Positions 44,088-56,990 of a stretch of 64,000 nucleotides of DNA are shown in pieces. Under the pieces are notes generated by a model, which was not told the DNA's origin, searched no databases, and worked only from the letters and a program-made list of their open reading frames with translations. Source of the DNA: Anadara kagoshimensis (lineage: Eukaryota; Mollusca; Bivalvia; Arcoida; Arcidae). Within the stretch, counting starts at the first letter, position 1. Each line of letters opens with the position of its first letter. The position numbers and the translations under genes were made by a program. The DNA lies in NCBI GenBank assembly GCA_021292105.1, contig JACFYK010000023.1, forward strand, positions 310,001 to 374,000. The letters are read 5' to 3'.

Positions 44088-46103
44088 TCGATCAAAAACA
44101 TACTAATCCATATCCGAATCACAATCCAAAAGCAAACAAAAGTTTTGGAACTGACAAATAAGGTTTTAACGTGAATACCCACCAAAGAAGTTACGACGGG
44201 TGCTCTGGAAAAGTAAGCACCTCCTGTTTAGCTAGCTACAACTGCCACGTTTGTAATCAAAATTGTGTGAAAGGAACATGGAACTATGAGACGTCAAAAT
44301 TATCCAGGGCAATCCTGAACACTGAGACATCAAACTTATCAACAATACTGTGATGACGGCCATAAAACTTTTTGAGGGCCTTGATAAGCCTAGGCTTGCA
44401 ATATCCCCGAGTCAACAATTATTTGCATGCAGCCTACTTCGTTGTACAAAGTCCCGTAGTGGGAACAAGCTCTACCATAGCGTATTAATTGGGAAACAAA
44501 TACACTATAAGCAGGAGAAGCGGGTATATTGCTGCATAGAAACTAGAAAAATTAAGGTCATCACGTTTGTCATAAAGTTTCAAATATATCCTTTCGTTTG
44601 CGTCATACATAATTCAGGTATAAATCTTAATATGAAGCAGAACTTGAAGAAGCAGTCGTGTCTTTTATTTCAAGCTCACTAGGATAAAAATCACAGTCCC
44701 CAAATTTAGGATTGTTAAGAATAAGAACGTCATCTATATATCTGTATGGTGAGTTGGATGATTTGTCGACAGTCTTCTCTCTAGATTTAACAAGGGTCTG
44801 CATAAATTCTGCTTCATAAGAATAAAGAAACAAATCAGAAAGCAATGGTGCACAGTTTGTACCCATAAGTATACCGATTGTTTGCTAAAAACTATATTAT
44901 CTATCCTAGTGAGTTTGAAATAAAAGACACGACTGATTCCTCAAGTTTTGCTTCATATCTAACCCTATATTCAGTAACTGAAACTTTGTACAACGAAGTA
45001 GGTTGCTTGCAAGTAAGTTGTTGACTCAGGTATAATGCAAACCTAGGCTTATCAAGGCCCTCAAAAAGTTTATGGCCGTCATCACAGTATTGTTGACAAG
45101 TTTGATGTCTCCTTCCAGGATTGCTCTGAATATATTTGACGTCTCATATTTCCATGTTCCTTTCACACAATTTTGATTACACACTTGGCAGATGTAGCTA
45201 GCAAAACAGGAGGTGCTTGCCCTTCCAGAGCACCCAGCCTTACTTCCCTGGTAGAAGTTAACGTGTGTAAACTAACTTATCAGTTCCAAAGTTTTTACTT
45301 TGCTTCTGAATTGTGATTCGGATATAGAATTTCATGTTTGTTTTTGATTAGACTTATACCTGAATTATGACGCACGCGAAAGGATACACTTGAAACTTTA
45401 TGACAAACGTAATGACCTCAATTTTTCTATTGCCAAATTTCCTTTTCTTCGCAGCAATAAACCTGCTTCTCCTGCTTATGGTATATCAAAAACAAACATA
45501 CTAATCGATTTAAGAATCACAATCATATTTGTTTCCCAATTAATACGCTATAGAAGAGCCTGTTCCCACTACAGGGACTTTGTAAAACAAAGTAGGCTGC
45601 TTGCAAATAAATTGTTGACTCTAGGCTAATCAAGGCCTTCAAAAAGTTTTATGGCCGGCATCCAAGTATTGCTAATAGGTTTGAAGTCTCTGTGACCAAG
45701 ATTGTCCTGGATATATCAAAACAAACATACTAATCCATTTCCGAATCACAATCCAGAAGCAAACAAAAGTTATGGAACTGGCAAATAAGGTTTTAACGTG
45801 AATATCCACCAAATAAGTGAGGACGGGTGCTCTGGAAGGGCAAGCACCTCCTGTTTAGCTAGCTACAACTGCCACGTGTGTAATCAAAATTGTGTAAAAG
45901 GAACATGGAACTATGAGACGTCAAATATATCCAAGGCAATCCTGGACACAGAGACATCAAACTTATCAACAATACTGTGATGACGGCCATACAACTTTTT
46001 GAGGGCCTTCATAAGCCTAGGCTTGCACCTATATTTGACGTCCCATTGTTTCATATTCTGAATTTGAGATTCAAACATGGATTAGTATGTTTGTTTTTGT
46101 TAT
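44088..46103. mobile_element. Nested cluster of Penelope-like fragments in both orientations
   Basis: 44,088-44,892 is a minus-strand copy with GTNCAPLLSDLF and YIDDVLILNN. 44,893-45,353 is a plus-strand copy with an internal deletion and a complete 3' end. 45,354-45,713 is plus-strand RT C-terminal sequence carrying a roughly 40-base inverted 3'-end scrap at 45,486-45,527. 45,716-46,025 is a minus-strand 3' end, and 46,027-46,103 a plus-strand 3' end. Head-to-head and partial tandem arrangements are typical of Penelope insertions. ORFs beginning MNIHQISEDGCSG or MNTHQRSYDGCSG are the antisense of the untranslated 3' end. Confidence 0.8.
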
Positions 46104-46713
46104 TTAAGTAGCGTAGCGCAGCACAATTTGATAATTTTTACGTTGTTACACCCCGATAACAACGTTAAAAGTGCAATTCAATTCTTATAATTACAAACCA
46201 ACCCGAAATTTAAGTTTTTAAGCTGACCTACATTTCCGAACTGAGCAGCTGATTTTCAGAAAATCGACGTTACAAGGTTGAACTGCGTATTAATACAATA
46301 AATGACAGCTTTATGAAACAATAAAATATCCGATAAAAAAGCTGAAATATTTTTGAATTTATATCTTTTTATTTATTTCCTAGTTATTTTCAGTCAACAT
46401 ATAAATTATGTTACATTTAAATCCATTGACAAAAAGGGACTATATTATGTCTAGCAATCATGAAAACAAACAACACTTTGTACAACGTCATACGTGACGG
46501 CCATGTACGTTTGTAGGACAGGCGTGTTTACATGTTGTTTTTACCAATAACATAAGAAAAAACTGCATTAGTTGAATGAACAGTGTGTTAAACAAAACTT
46601 GAAACCAACTATTGACATGGAATTAATGTTTTCTTGAATGAATCAATGTTTTACCACCTATGGACTTGATGAGAGATGAGAGATTTTGTCACCGGTGGTA
46701 GCTGTATGGGCTG

Positions 46714-46952
46714 ATCAGGGACATTTGGAGATGGTAAACAAGCGGTATTTACGAGTGAATTTTGGAATATAGTATGTTCTCAATTTTATTAAATTATTAT
46801 AGGCAGGCCTACCACTGTCATTATCATTAAGATCCAGTTCAGGCTCCACAATCTGACTTATCTGCACACTGACTGTGACATTGCATTCCTCAAAATCTTT
46901 ATCCTGATCCCCGTCTATACATTTGTCGTGGGGGATAAAATGTCTTTGCTTT
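46714..46952 (-). CDS. Possible exon, unknown protein
   Basis: An open minus-strand frame without ATG reads FIPHDKCIDGDQDKDFEECN and QISQIVEPELDLNDNDSGRP and stops at 46,714. Composition is protein-like and acidic, and the frame follows a weak acceptor-like ttttaaaag. No family is recognised. Confidence 0.25.
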
Positions 46953-49682
46953 TAAAAGGATGCGTATGTGATGATTTTCAAACAAAACACCCCGCACTGA
47001 GGTTTGTCATCCGAGAATACCATGGTACGTGTCATATTGCTTATACTTAGGCCTATAGACACGTATTTGCTTGGTGACGATAAAATGTCGATTTTGAAAA
47101 ATATTTCATAAATATACAATCTTAAAGGTAAATTATTTAAAATATCGGTGAAAATTAATCAGAACTTGTTTGAATTAATTCGTCAAAATTTTAATTTATA
47201 AAAAAAAGTATTTTAATGTGACTATGTGAAATCGTTCCCGATCTCCCCATTTGTTTACAGTTATTAATAGAATTCAGAGATGGGTAATCCCCGAAACAGT
47301 CTCAAAGTAGTTCCGGTAGAAAACGTTGTAATTGGAAAATAACACCGTGTTTTTGCAAGACAAGAACCAATGAAAATGCTCTAAATTGTGTAACAACGCG
47401 AAGTTTGTAATTATTGTATGTTAGAATATTGTTAAAAGTGTGGTGAATGTGATTCAAAAATATAATTATCGAAAAAAATTACCGTACGAAAATGGTATCA
47501 GAATTGCGTGAAATAACGTAGATAACGCATACCTTATTTCTAATTGGTTTTATTGGTCTTATTCATTTACATACTTATTATTCCATTCTGTCAATATTTA
47601 TTATTTGTTTTATTTATTTATTTATGTGATTCCCCATTTTTTGTATATTTTTGTTTTTCATTAATTGATTTTTATTTATTGATTTATTTTTGATGTTTTG
47701 GTTTATTTATTCATTGATTTATTGCTTGATGTATTATTTCCATTATTCCTTTACTTAGGTCTTATTCTATGTACTTATTATTCTTTGAATGGTTTAAGGG
47801 AAAAGAATTTCGACACCAAAACATTATTAAACGTATGCCTTTGAAAAATCGAATTTTTATTTGTTTTAGTATCGATTTAAGCATTTAATCTTGAGTTTGA
47901 GAATTGGATATTCAATTAACACTGAAATAAATGTATTTAGAACAGGCCGAGCAAACTTAACACAAAACACAACAAAACAAACATATAAATATATAAACGA
48001 TATAGTTAACATTGGTTTTAGATCTCCCAACGTTGTACTGTCGATAATTTGCATTTTATTCAGCACTACAGAGACACTGAAAGCACTTAAAAATAATCAT
48101 GTATATCTGGAAACTTTTGATAGATTGTAAATCTTCATTGAAAATCATAGTACGAAAAAGCTATCAGAATCGCTCTATCTCGTCTATTAACGGAGATAGC
48201 GTATACCTTTTTTAGAATTGGTAAAAGAGCTAGTTTGTCATTTGTCTCTGAAAATAGGATTGATTCTAATTTCCACAAATTGGTACAGTGATTACGGCAG
48301 TAACGGATCATTAGTGCAATATTCACTGCTCTCCGAAAAAAACATCACCGCCGATTGTAATTTTTTGGTACTATCAATTGACATTCCCCCACTCTTTCAA
48401 TTTATCACTAGATAATAAAAATCGTCCGACTATAAGTATGGACAATCCACGCGTTTTGTATCCCATGTATTTAGGTCAGTAACGAATCAATTTGTGAGTA
48501 GCGGATCACGCCACCTAGTGTCAAGAGAACGATAGGGGATCAACTCAAAACATGATTAATTTGAGTTTCCATCATGCAATTGCAACAATTCCAAATCACG
48601 AAACAATATAAAAGTATTTTAGTGGTAATATCAACAAATAAATAACAAAAAACAAATCATCACAAGGTTTCTGATATGAATGTAAAAATGAATTAAGTCA
48701 ATAAACATTGTCTTGAATACTGAAATATAAAAGCAAAGAATATTGAAGAAAATAAAGTAAAATTGTACCTTATAAGTCATAAATATTATGACATACTGTT
48801 GTCCATGAAAATTTTATTCTGACAAGAACAGTATGTACATACAATGATACATATTGGAAGTATACAGCAGCTGATCCGTTATTGCCGTACTTGCACCCTT
48901 CGGAACACTGGTTTATTTTTTATTGTCAAGAACTGTAACGCTCAATAAAAGTTTATGTCGTGAAAAAAGACATATTAACGTTTGTAAATGGCTATTGCAA
49001 TCATTTCAAGTTACCTTTTAAAGTATTGAACACGTTGTCCAAATCGAAAGTAAGTGTTTGGAAAACACATCCGTGTCGTTGAGACGCTTATGGCATTCGC
49101 ATTAAAAAGTCGAGAATTGACGAATTGGGACGTTTATCAAAATAAATTATACGTAGAATGAAGTAAAACTATCCGCTTTACAGAAATATATCAGAGTTTT
49201 ATTGGTTTCTCGTAATGATAGGGTAAAAATTAACTTTATTTCAAAAAATGATCCGTTACTGACTAAGATCCGCTACTGCCGTAATCACTGTAGCTTATAC
49301 TGTTTTAATTATTTTGATTATAGATTTTTCCATACTACTTCAAAGCATTACTATTATATCATTTCTGGTTCAGTTTTTTACCTAGATTCAAATTATATTC
49401 ATCTTGAAATGATTTGAGGGAAAAAAGTTTCAACTCGAAAAAATTCGTAAGGGGTATACCTTGGAAAAAATTGAATTTTACATGTTTTGAATTAGACATT
49501 TAAACTTACTTTAAATAACATACTTTAAAATGAATAATGTGAAATCAACGCTTAAAGCTATTTAAAAACAGTTTTTATCAACTAAATGCATACCCCATAT
49601 TGTGTAACATGCTAACCACAAGTTAAGCAATTTAATTGAAATAACAATTATTTTATTGTTTGCTTGCTTCAATAATTAAATA
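46953..49682. other. AT-rich stretch with diverged internal repeats
   Basis: Phrases recur in altered form: gatccgttactg/gtaatcactg at 48,283 (inverted), 48,866 and 49,250-49,290; ttttagggaaaa.aatttcgac near 47,800 and 49,420; agcgtataccttttt near 47,530, 48,200 and 49,455. Looks like an old dispersed family in two or three pieces. No gene. Confidence 0.35.
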
Positions 49683-49789
49683 ATCAAAAACAAACATACT
49701 AATCCATTTCCGAATCACAATCCGGAACAAAGTAAAAACTTTGGAACTGACAAGTTAGGTTAGACACGTGAACTTCCACCAGGGAAGTA
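49683..49789 (-). mobile_element. Orphan Penelope 3' end, 107 bp
   Basis: From aatcaaaaacaaacatac to tccaccagggaagt, essentially identical to the ends of the longer copies but without any RT sequence. It is a very short, clean truncation. Confidence 0.8.
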
Positions 49790-50389
49790 TAAAGTATTTT
49801 AACAAAAATTAAGGGACATGTAATATCTTGACTAATAAGTAAATGATAATATCCATGAAACAATTGCATGAGTTTGAAATCAGGATACAAACTAGATTTT
49901 ATTTTGAGAATTTTAGTCAATTTATTTATGTTATCGAGAATTTCTTTTTACCGGTTATTTTTCAGTAGAACAGCATCAAACAACAATTTTCTAATCCCAA
50001 TAGATAAAAAAATAGTTGTAAAATTGCAGTGCTTTTTGCAACTTACTTTTCTCTAACCACAGCCAACAAAAATGTTTGCAGCTTATTTTAAAACGTAACC
50101 CATCCAGTGTTCTCAATCTTCTAACCTGAAACTAACTGGCGCTGCTAAAATCCCTGGACATATATTAGCTAGATTAAAAAAACATAGTCGTATAACAGCT
50201 AAAAAATATTCAATATATAATATGTAATTCAAATATGAAACTTGAAAAACAAGTCTGTTTTTAATTTTTTTTATAAATATTTTGAAAAATAATCGTTTAA
50301 ATTTCATGAAATTTACAGAAATTTAATTTCAAATCAAAACACACAAAGTCTCGATACCGATTAAAAAATGGCCCCTGTAGAAAGTCTAC

Positions 50390-50575
50390 GAGGTTGCAAA
50401 CATGAATATTTAAGTTGCAAACATGACAGTTTAAGTTGCAAACATGACAATTAAGTTGCAAATATAACAATTACGTTGCAAACATAACAAAATTAAGTTG
50501 CAAACAAGACCGATTAAGTTGCAAACAAGACACAACTATAACCCCTAACCCTAACCTAACCCTAACCCTGTCATT
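50390..50575. repeat. 20-bp tandem repeat running into a telomere-like repeat
   Basis: gttgcaaacatgacaattaa-type units repeat about seven times from 50,392. They are followed by ccctaaccctaacctaaccc at 50,545-50,568, i.e. degenerate telomere repeats. Confidence 0.8.
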
Positions 50576-50807
50576 AAACGTGGTGGATTCGTTATTTATT
50601 CTTCGGTTTTATTTCGGATGCAAAATAATGCAGAAGGACGAGCAGTGATAGCAAAGTATTTTTCAATCTACGGAAAACAATAATGAAAAAAATTGCAGAC
50701 AAGGTTCGAACCGAAATGAGAAAACAATCACTGAATAATTCAACATTGGTTCACCAAAATTAAAAAAATCCTAATTTAAAGAATTAGTTACTTATACGTT
50801 ACAACTA

Positions 50808-50870
50808 TCACCCTAACCCAACCCTAACCCTGACTACCCCTAACCTAACCTAACTCTAACCCTAACCCTT
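50808..50870. repeat. Degenerate interstitial telomere-like repeat
   Basis: caccctaacccaaccctaac, cctaacctaacctaactc and ccctaaccctt. Similar scraps are at 59,527 and 59,893. Confidence 0.75.
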
Positions 50871-53800
50871 CACCTGATCGCGATTGAATATCATTTCCCA
50901 ATATCTGCAATTACAGCTTGATCATTTACAAATTACATGAAAATAATTATAAAGCAGTATTCTAGAAGACATTCAATCTCAAATTCCCCTATATTGAGGC
51001 GATAGATCGATCCGCCATCTTTAGATGTCTTGTTGATCAAGAAAGTACCATTTTTTAAAATTTTTTTTACCTGATCGTCATTGCATTTCACCTCCTTATA
51101 TCTACAATTACGGCTTGATCATTACCACATTTATAATAATATTTATAATTTAATATGTACCATTTTCTGCAAAATTGTTGGTGAGTGTAAGAAACTATTG
51201 ATTGTCTATACACAATATTGATCATGGCTAGAGTCATATTATGAGATAGTGAATTGAACATGAATCGTTAGGTTTGTGGTTGATTTGTAGTTTTTATTCT
51301 TGCTTGTACTATATGTGGCCTTTCTGCAATGTTTTAACTAGCTTCTACAGTGGCGTATCGTGAAAGGAATGGAAGAGCAAATCTGGTGCCAAATCGGGCA
51401 CCAAACGCGCCGTTATCGCGTCTTGATTAAGTTGTTACAGGGGCATGCTTCACCTATCTCGGCATTATTTTTTTAAATGGAACAATTTAGTGCATGTTTC
51501 TGCATTCTAAATCAATATTAACAGGATAAAAAGGGTTACAATTCTTTTTTTTGTCACGGGCCCTTCTGAAGAGAAATGGAAATTGATGCTCGTTCTACAG
51601 TGGCCAGTGCTGCAACGTTCAAGAACCTTACTTGTACATTGCCCCCTGCAAAGGTAAAACTTTCTGTCACTTCACATACAGCTGGTGACGTCTCAATATT
51701 CATTTTCAGTGAAACGTTCTTAACTTGGACTTAAAATTTCATTCAACGAACAAGCTTGTTCTTTGATGTAACGTGTGAAGCAACCACTCTATTGGTTATC
51801 TCTACAGGGTCTATGGATTATATATTAACAATTAGCTCATTCGGAATAATGTCCCGCTAAACAAGAAGTTTAGCAATACCGAGCGTGGTCTACACCTGGA
51901 TTGATCGAGATTTCCACAACTCGATCAACTTGGCCACCTTCTATTATTCCATATTTTTTTGTTCTGAATTCATATACGGGCTCGGTTAAAGTTCAATTCA
52001 CCTAAGTTGTTTACCCTGAAGTCTGATTTAACGCTTTCGTCCGTCACTCATATCTTCAGTAGTAATTTGAGCTAGATCTGGGTATTTGGGCTCACATGTA
52101 TTCAAGGAAAATGTACACGGCTTATCATCCGAGTTAGACGAACACATTGGCTTATAACTAGACTAAGAGCGAGACAAATTTTTATGTTAAGATTTGAAAA
52201 AAAAAATCATTCTTTTATTTTCGCAATATTTTGTATTTATTTTCATTTGATTATTACAGCTTCATTAACAAAACTTGGGGAGAAAAATATGAAATGTGCT
52301 GTTTGTACTGGTTACCGCTTTAACCTGATTGTCATGTTGAACTCTGTGCTGGGCGTTGTTATCGTATTTATCACACCCGCTTTTCTTATAGAGCAGTTAC
52401 TCAAGGCATGTACATCTATACATTAAAATACATGTATTTCCTTGGCAACATATTTACTCGTAATAACATGTTTATGAAGCATTAAATTTTAAGAAATTGG
52501 TGAATCTAAACATGTATTAACGAGTTTTCAACAGTCAGTATGACGCTATAAAAACGCGCACCATAAGTATACATTTACACAAACCAATTACGGCTTCCGA
52601 AAACTCTTGGCACTGATGACGTGATAATTGTACACGTCAACAATGACGTGACGTAATACATTTTCAAACATCTGGCATTGAAAGGGTTAACATACCAATC
52701 AAAATGCATTTGCTTTAATCAAGGTGGTCCTTTCACTTTGTCCTTGTGGAGAACAACATATTACCAGAGAAAGTCACTGATCTTTTGCAAGCAAACTGAC
52801 AAACTTTCTCAGACTACGATATCGTAGTCTTCACGCAGTGAGAAGCCTGTGTTCCCATAAGGCCTCTGAGTTACCGAGACATCATTAAAAGAAATTATAA
52901 CTTAGGCAAGCTGTTTATTTGAAAAGCTAGTACTTGTAACGTTTCTAAGGCGTGGCCGCTTATTTCCGCTTTTAAGGAGTGGTCGGTAAGTAAAACAAAA
53001 GTCATTCCCACATCAATACCGAATCTTAGCTGTGCTTAGTATAACAATGTTTGATTTGCTTACGAGTAATTTTCAAAGGGAAAAGTAGAGTCTATAAAAA
53101 GACTTTAGCTTTAGTTGTATTTTTATGACAAAAAACAATGACTGTGCTAATGTCTTTGCGTTAGGCGGAAATTTAAACAGTCCCTGTTAATTAATGTAAA
53201 TGTCCTTTGATTTTCTACATCTAAAGTTCGGGTTTGGTTCGGACATGGTTTGGTATGGTTCAGGTATAGATTGGATATGGTTCAGTAGAAATTGATATCT
53301 TTGATGTGATTCTTGGTACTTTTATAGTTCTCCCGACCTCGATTGAATATGATTTTTTTAATATCAAGAATTACGACTTGATCATTACTATATATATACT
53401 AAAGTGATGTAATTAATTCAAAATCTGCATTTCTGAATACTTTCGTTCTGAATTTTATTTATCTCGAGCCAAAAATATATTGTGTTTTATAATCAACAAG
53501 AGATTTTGGACTATGTCTAATCGCTAACCGCCAAGCTTTGTCACGTATTGAAAATGTATCTTGAGGTTGATATTGCTTGATTTAGTTTTTATCATAACTT
53601 TGAAATCGTCACTAGAGAATGATGATATTGATACCATCAGTTGCTATCCCATTCGAATATGATTTCATCCTATAGATGCAAAAACCACTAAAAGTATCGC
53701 CAGAATGCAAAATCGTCATAGGTGTTGGAAATGTAGATTTGTTGATTTTACGTGTTTGTAATACATGATACACGATACATGTTTTGAAACATAATGTGTT

Positions 53801-54260
53801 ATAAAATGTTCAATCTCAAATTCACTTATATCGAGACATTGGATTGATCAACATGTTTTGATGCAAAGTGTACCACGAAAATACTAATTTTCATTATACT
53901 TTCACCCGATCGCTATTGAATATCATTTTCTAATATCTACAATTACAGCGTGATCATTTTCAAGTAACACGCGAGTATGTATATGTTAAAATTCTAGAAG
54001 ACCTTCGATCTGAAATTCACTTATATTAAGGCAATTGATTGATCCGCCATCTTTTGTTAATCAAGATACAATATTTTCACCCGATTGTGGTTCATTTGAT
54101 TTCACAGTATCTACAATTACGGCCTGATTATTTCATATTCCCAATTTAGTATTCAGGAAAACCTTTTACCTCAAAATGACTTATATCGAGACATTCGATT
54201 GATCAACCATGGTCGGTTCGTCAGTCTGTCCGTCGTATGTTTTCATTCACAATATCGAGC
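50871..54260. repeat. Dispersed/tandem family with 'atctacaattac.gc.tgatcatt' units
   Basis: The phrase cctgatcg..attgaatatcattt ... tctacaattacagc.tgatcatt occurs near 50,873, 51,069, 53,335, 53,903 and 54,072. It is usually paired with 'atatcgagacattgattgatc' (51,000, 53,828, 54,035, 54,192). Other sequence separates the units. The part at 54,360-54,440 (ataacttcaacatctatcg ... gataaaacttggtg) recalls the 31-kb composite element. No gene is supported; the 80-codon ORF at 52,184 has no evidence. Confidence 0.5.
52940..53050. repeat. Inverted copy of the 9,110-9,205 repeat
   Basis: cttttaaggagtggtcggta followed by cattcccacatcaatacc matches the reverse complement of the 9.1-kb sequence. Confidence 0.55.
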
Positions 54261-55379
54261 CCATAAAGTCTGATTAAGCCTTTTCACGAATATATACCAA
54301 CATGAACTGTTCTGTCGTGTACCATCTGTTTGTCTGTCTGTAAGCCCGCCGCCCGCCCGTCAGCCCATTTGTTGTCTCTCCCAATATTTTCCCGCTCAAT
54401 AACTTCAACATCTATCGATAAATGTTGATAAAACTTGGTGAAAACTTAATGGGACACGACTCAATGTGTCGCTGTACAAGTCTGACTGTCCATACGTATT
54501 CCCGTCTGTCTATACGATCGCAGCGACTCTCACCGCCTTGGTTTGAATATCACTCGGGGTAGATCGTTGTATGAAAAGGTTTTTGGGCAACAACACTAGC
54601 TTCTGATTAGATGAGCTAATTTACCACCGGATTAATTGATTTATAAACAAAGCGATTTAATCCAAACTTATCCACCTTCTCATCCAAATAAGTAACATTA
54701 CGCTACTTAATTTTTCAAATCCACATAGGTTGCTTATTAGATGTAATGTTTTTGCAACATTGGGTTATAACAGTTTAAAAGTTTACATAGGTTGCTTCAT
54801 TAACATTATTTAAGAAATGACATTTCTTATATTTACAATAAATATTTTGTACCTTGGCGCTATTGTTTTCCATATCTGCGCGTGTGATATATAGTTTTTA
54901 GCCATGCGAGATCGGCGTATCTCACATGACCACGCGACCCCCTGTGTAAGACATGACGTAATATTGCGGGAAAATTGATACACATCAAGGGTCATGACCC
55001 CATTGTCTTTTATTGGGAATTAAAATACAATTGCTTCTGTATGTTTCATCAAAGACAGGTACAGTCAAATTGTAAATATGTTGATATGAAACCTGCAGTT
55101 ACTAAAGTTTTAAAATTCACATAGAAAGCTTAATCAACACATGTTGATTATGTATCTTGAAGCTGCTAAAAGGTTCAAAATCAACATGCTAGATTTCTGA
55201 ATCAACAATGTGTTGTCAATGCATCTTCAAGTAACATTTACAACAAGCATGTTATTTTTGTAACTAACAGTGAATCTAGTGATATGGTTATAGCACTCAA
55301 TCATCCTGCTTAGGTTACAACCCGTGATTGATAAATGCATATATTTTTAAATGCTTTATAATCAAATAATTCCTTTTAG
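54261..55379. other. Upstream flank of the zinc-finger exon; nothing firm
   Basis: Two phrases of 'cacataggttgctt' (54,723 and 54,785) are the only local repeat. No promoter could be identified. Confidence 0.3.
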
Positions 55380-55590
55380 ATGAGGTGTCCAAAGTGCCTT
55401 GTAAAGACAAGTGACCTAAACGGTCACACACAAAGATGTCATCCGGAGTATGACTCTTATAGCGGAGACGACAGTGACCATGACCCCGATTTTAAGGCTG
55501 ATGACACTGATAGTGAAACCGAAAAAGAAGAGGAAAGGAGGAAGAAAAAACTGGAAAAAGACCAGCACGCAGAAGGATACAATTCCAAAA
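55380..55590 (+). CDS. Exon: C2H2-like zinc finger plus acidic/basic region
   Basis: The exon follows the acceptor ttccttttag and encodes MRCPKCLVKTSDLNGHTQRC, a CPxC...H....CH pattern (Cys 3, Cys 6, His 16, His 21). An acidic stretch DSDHDPDFKADDTDSETEKE and a KEEERRKKKLEKD basic coil follow. The frame stops at 55,604 if unspliced. A donor at 55,591 (aaaa|gtaaaag) is in the right phase to join the open frame of the exon at 56,068. Such single degenerate fingers are seen in uncharacterised bivalve proteins. Function unknown; nuclear location is inferred from composition. Confidence 0.45.
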
Positions 55591-56067
55591 GTAAAAGGAA
55601 CTAGCAGGTATAATATTTACAAAAACTGACGCACTATGAAAACTCCAAAATTCCAAATTTCAGTGCCCTTCACCAAAAGCTATTAGACACCCTAAAGCAC
55701 TTTTGCAGTTTAAACTATAATATAAAGGGTGAAATAAAACAGGTCTGAGATATTTTCAGAACACCACCATATAATATACTGATCTCTTGAAAGAAACTAT
55801 ATTAAGGGAAATTAAAACTCAAATATGAGAGCGATGGTCCTCTCATTAAACACCCTAATAATGCTTTTATAATCAGTGTTCCTAATATGTGTTTGTTCTT
55901 TTTTTATCGTGTCTTGTTATTGTTGTCATTAACTTATATTATGGCGTGTTCTTTGTTGTGTTGACTGCTTGTCTCCAACTGCTTGTTTTTCTCTTTCAAA
56001 TATATTTCTTCTTTTTACAAACAAGTATAATTTTCGTTAGACTTAAAACATCAACATTTTGTTTTAG

Positions 56068-56150
56068 AGAGCATCGGTGGCAAGAAAAGAAAGGGCATGT
56101 ATGTGATGACGACTCGAAAAGCAAATGCTCCAACGAAAAGGATTACTAAG
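56068..56150 (+). CDS. Exon: basic linker
   Basis: After acceptor cattttgttttag the open frame is SIGGKKRKGMYVMTTRKANA and ends PTKRITK at aag|gtatac. The phase matches the donor at 55,590. The donor bases are the same gtatactc that is the target duplication of the adjacent hAT element, so the exon end borders the transposon and the ribozyme repeat. Confidence 0.35.
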
Positions 56151-56434
56151 GTATACTCTAGGGGTGTAACGATACGGCAGTGTCGTATCGCGATATATTG
56201 TGATACATGATGCGTGTATTGCAATACGTATCACGGTATATTGGTTTTACAGGTCTGACATAAGAAGGTCAGTACAAATTTAACAATAGTCTTCAATACA
56301 TTCATGGTTATTTTACTTCTTGGCTTTTATTTATAAATTCCAAGATGAAACGCATAAATTATTAGGAAATTATAAAGTCTATGTTTATGTCCTTAACACT
56401 GACCCACCATAAAAGCCTTTAGCAAAATAACTGG

Positions 56435-56767
56435 TCACTTAAGTGTACTTTGCTTGGAAATAAAGTTACCGGTACTTGTTGAAGAATTCTGTTTTGGCTG
56501 CGGCAAATTTGGTTTTGAACTGTCAGCTTCTTTGTCTACTTTCGGTTTCGTTGACGTTGTATGACTTAGCAACCTTGGGTGATGTCGTGTCATATGTGTC
56601 GTTAAATTAGTCGTACCCCCTGCGTTCTTTACATCGTTATTACAATGTCGGCAGACAGCAATTCCAGGGTTTACGGTTTGTGAAGTTTTGTCGAATTTTA
56701 TCCAAAAATGGTTCCATATTGCTGATTTAGCTTTTTTGTTTACGACAAGGTCGTAATTCTCCGACAT
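56435..56767 (-). CDS. BED-type zinc finger, N-terminal remnant of hAT transposase
   Basis: 110 residues: SAIWNHFWIKFDK, then CRHCNN, about 14 residues, and LTTHMTRHHP. The Trp/Phe-rich start, CxxC and HxxxxH are those of BED fingers (DNA binding). The serine/lysine-rich tail ends without a transposase catalytic domain. Start at MSENYDLVVNKKAK is natural. Confidence 0.8.
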   Translation of the reverse strand: MSENYDLVVNKKAKSAIWNHFWIKFDKTSQTVNPGIAVCRHCNNDVKNAGGTTNLTTHMTRHHPRLLSHTTSTKPKVDKEADSSKPNLPQPKQNSSTSTGNFISKQSTLK

Positions 56768-56889
56768 TGTTAATCACTCTCAATCACACGCTTGTTACTT
56801 CTGCAGCTTTCGTATATATTACAAACATCTTAATGACTTAAACTTTACCACGTGTGTGCTTTAAAAATATTTATTTTTAAGATCGTCAT

Positions 56890-56990
56890 TCTACTACTGA
56901 TGAGGAATTGTATTTCGAAAAGGCCGTCTAGAGTGCTGTGAAAAATTAAAATAGGTATATATATGTAATTTCAAGCGTCCGAGTGACATT
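56890..56990 (+). ncRNA. Degenerate hammerhead ribozyme-like copy inside the hAT element
   Basis: ctgatgaggaattgtatttc, gaaaa, ggccgtct and a downstream ataggtatatatatgtaatt follow the better copies at 57.2 and 57.6 kb. Stem I is disrupted (ctacta against tagagtg) and stem II has one mismatch, so activity is doubtful. Confidence 0.55.

Noticed and set aside
50396-50530. Regularly spaced 20-bp repeats as a CRISPR array
   Set aside because: Head-to-tail degenerate units with no unique spacers, in a eukaryotic context.
52184-52426. 80-codon ORF with hydrophobic segments
   Set aside because: Lies among degenerate repeats, with no splice logic, promoter or recognisable family.
55496-55525. CTGATGA ... 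GAAAC resembling a hammerhead core
   Set aside because: Stem II would be only 3 bp with an unpaired base, there is no stem I partner and no GTC, and the sequence is explained as coding for an acidic stretch.
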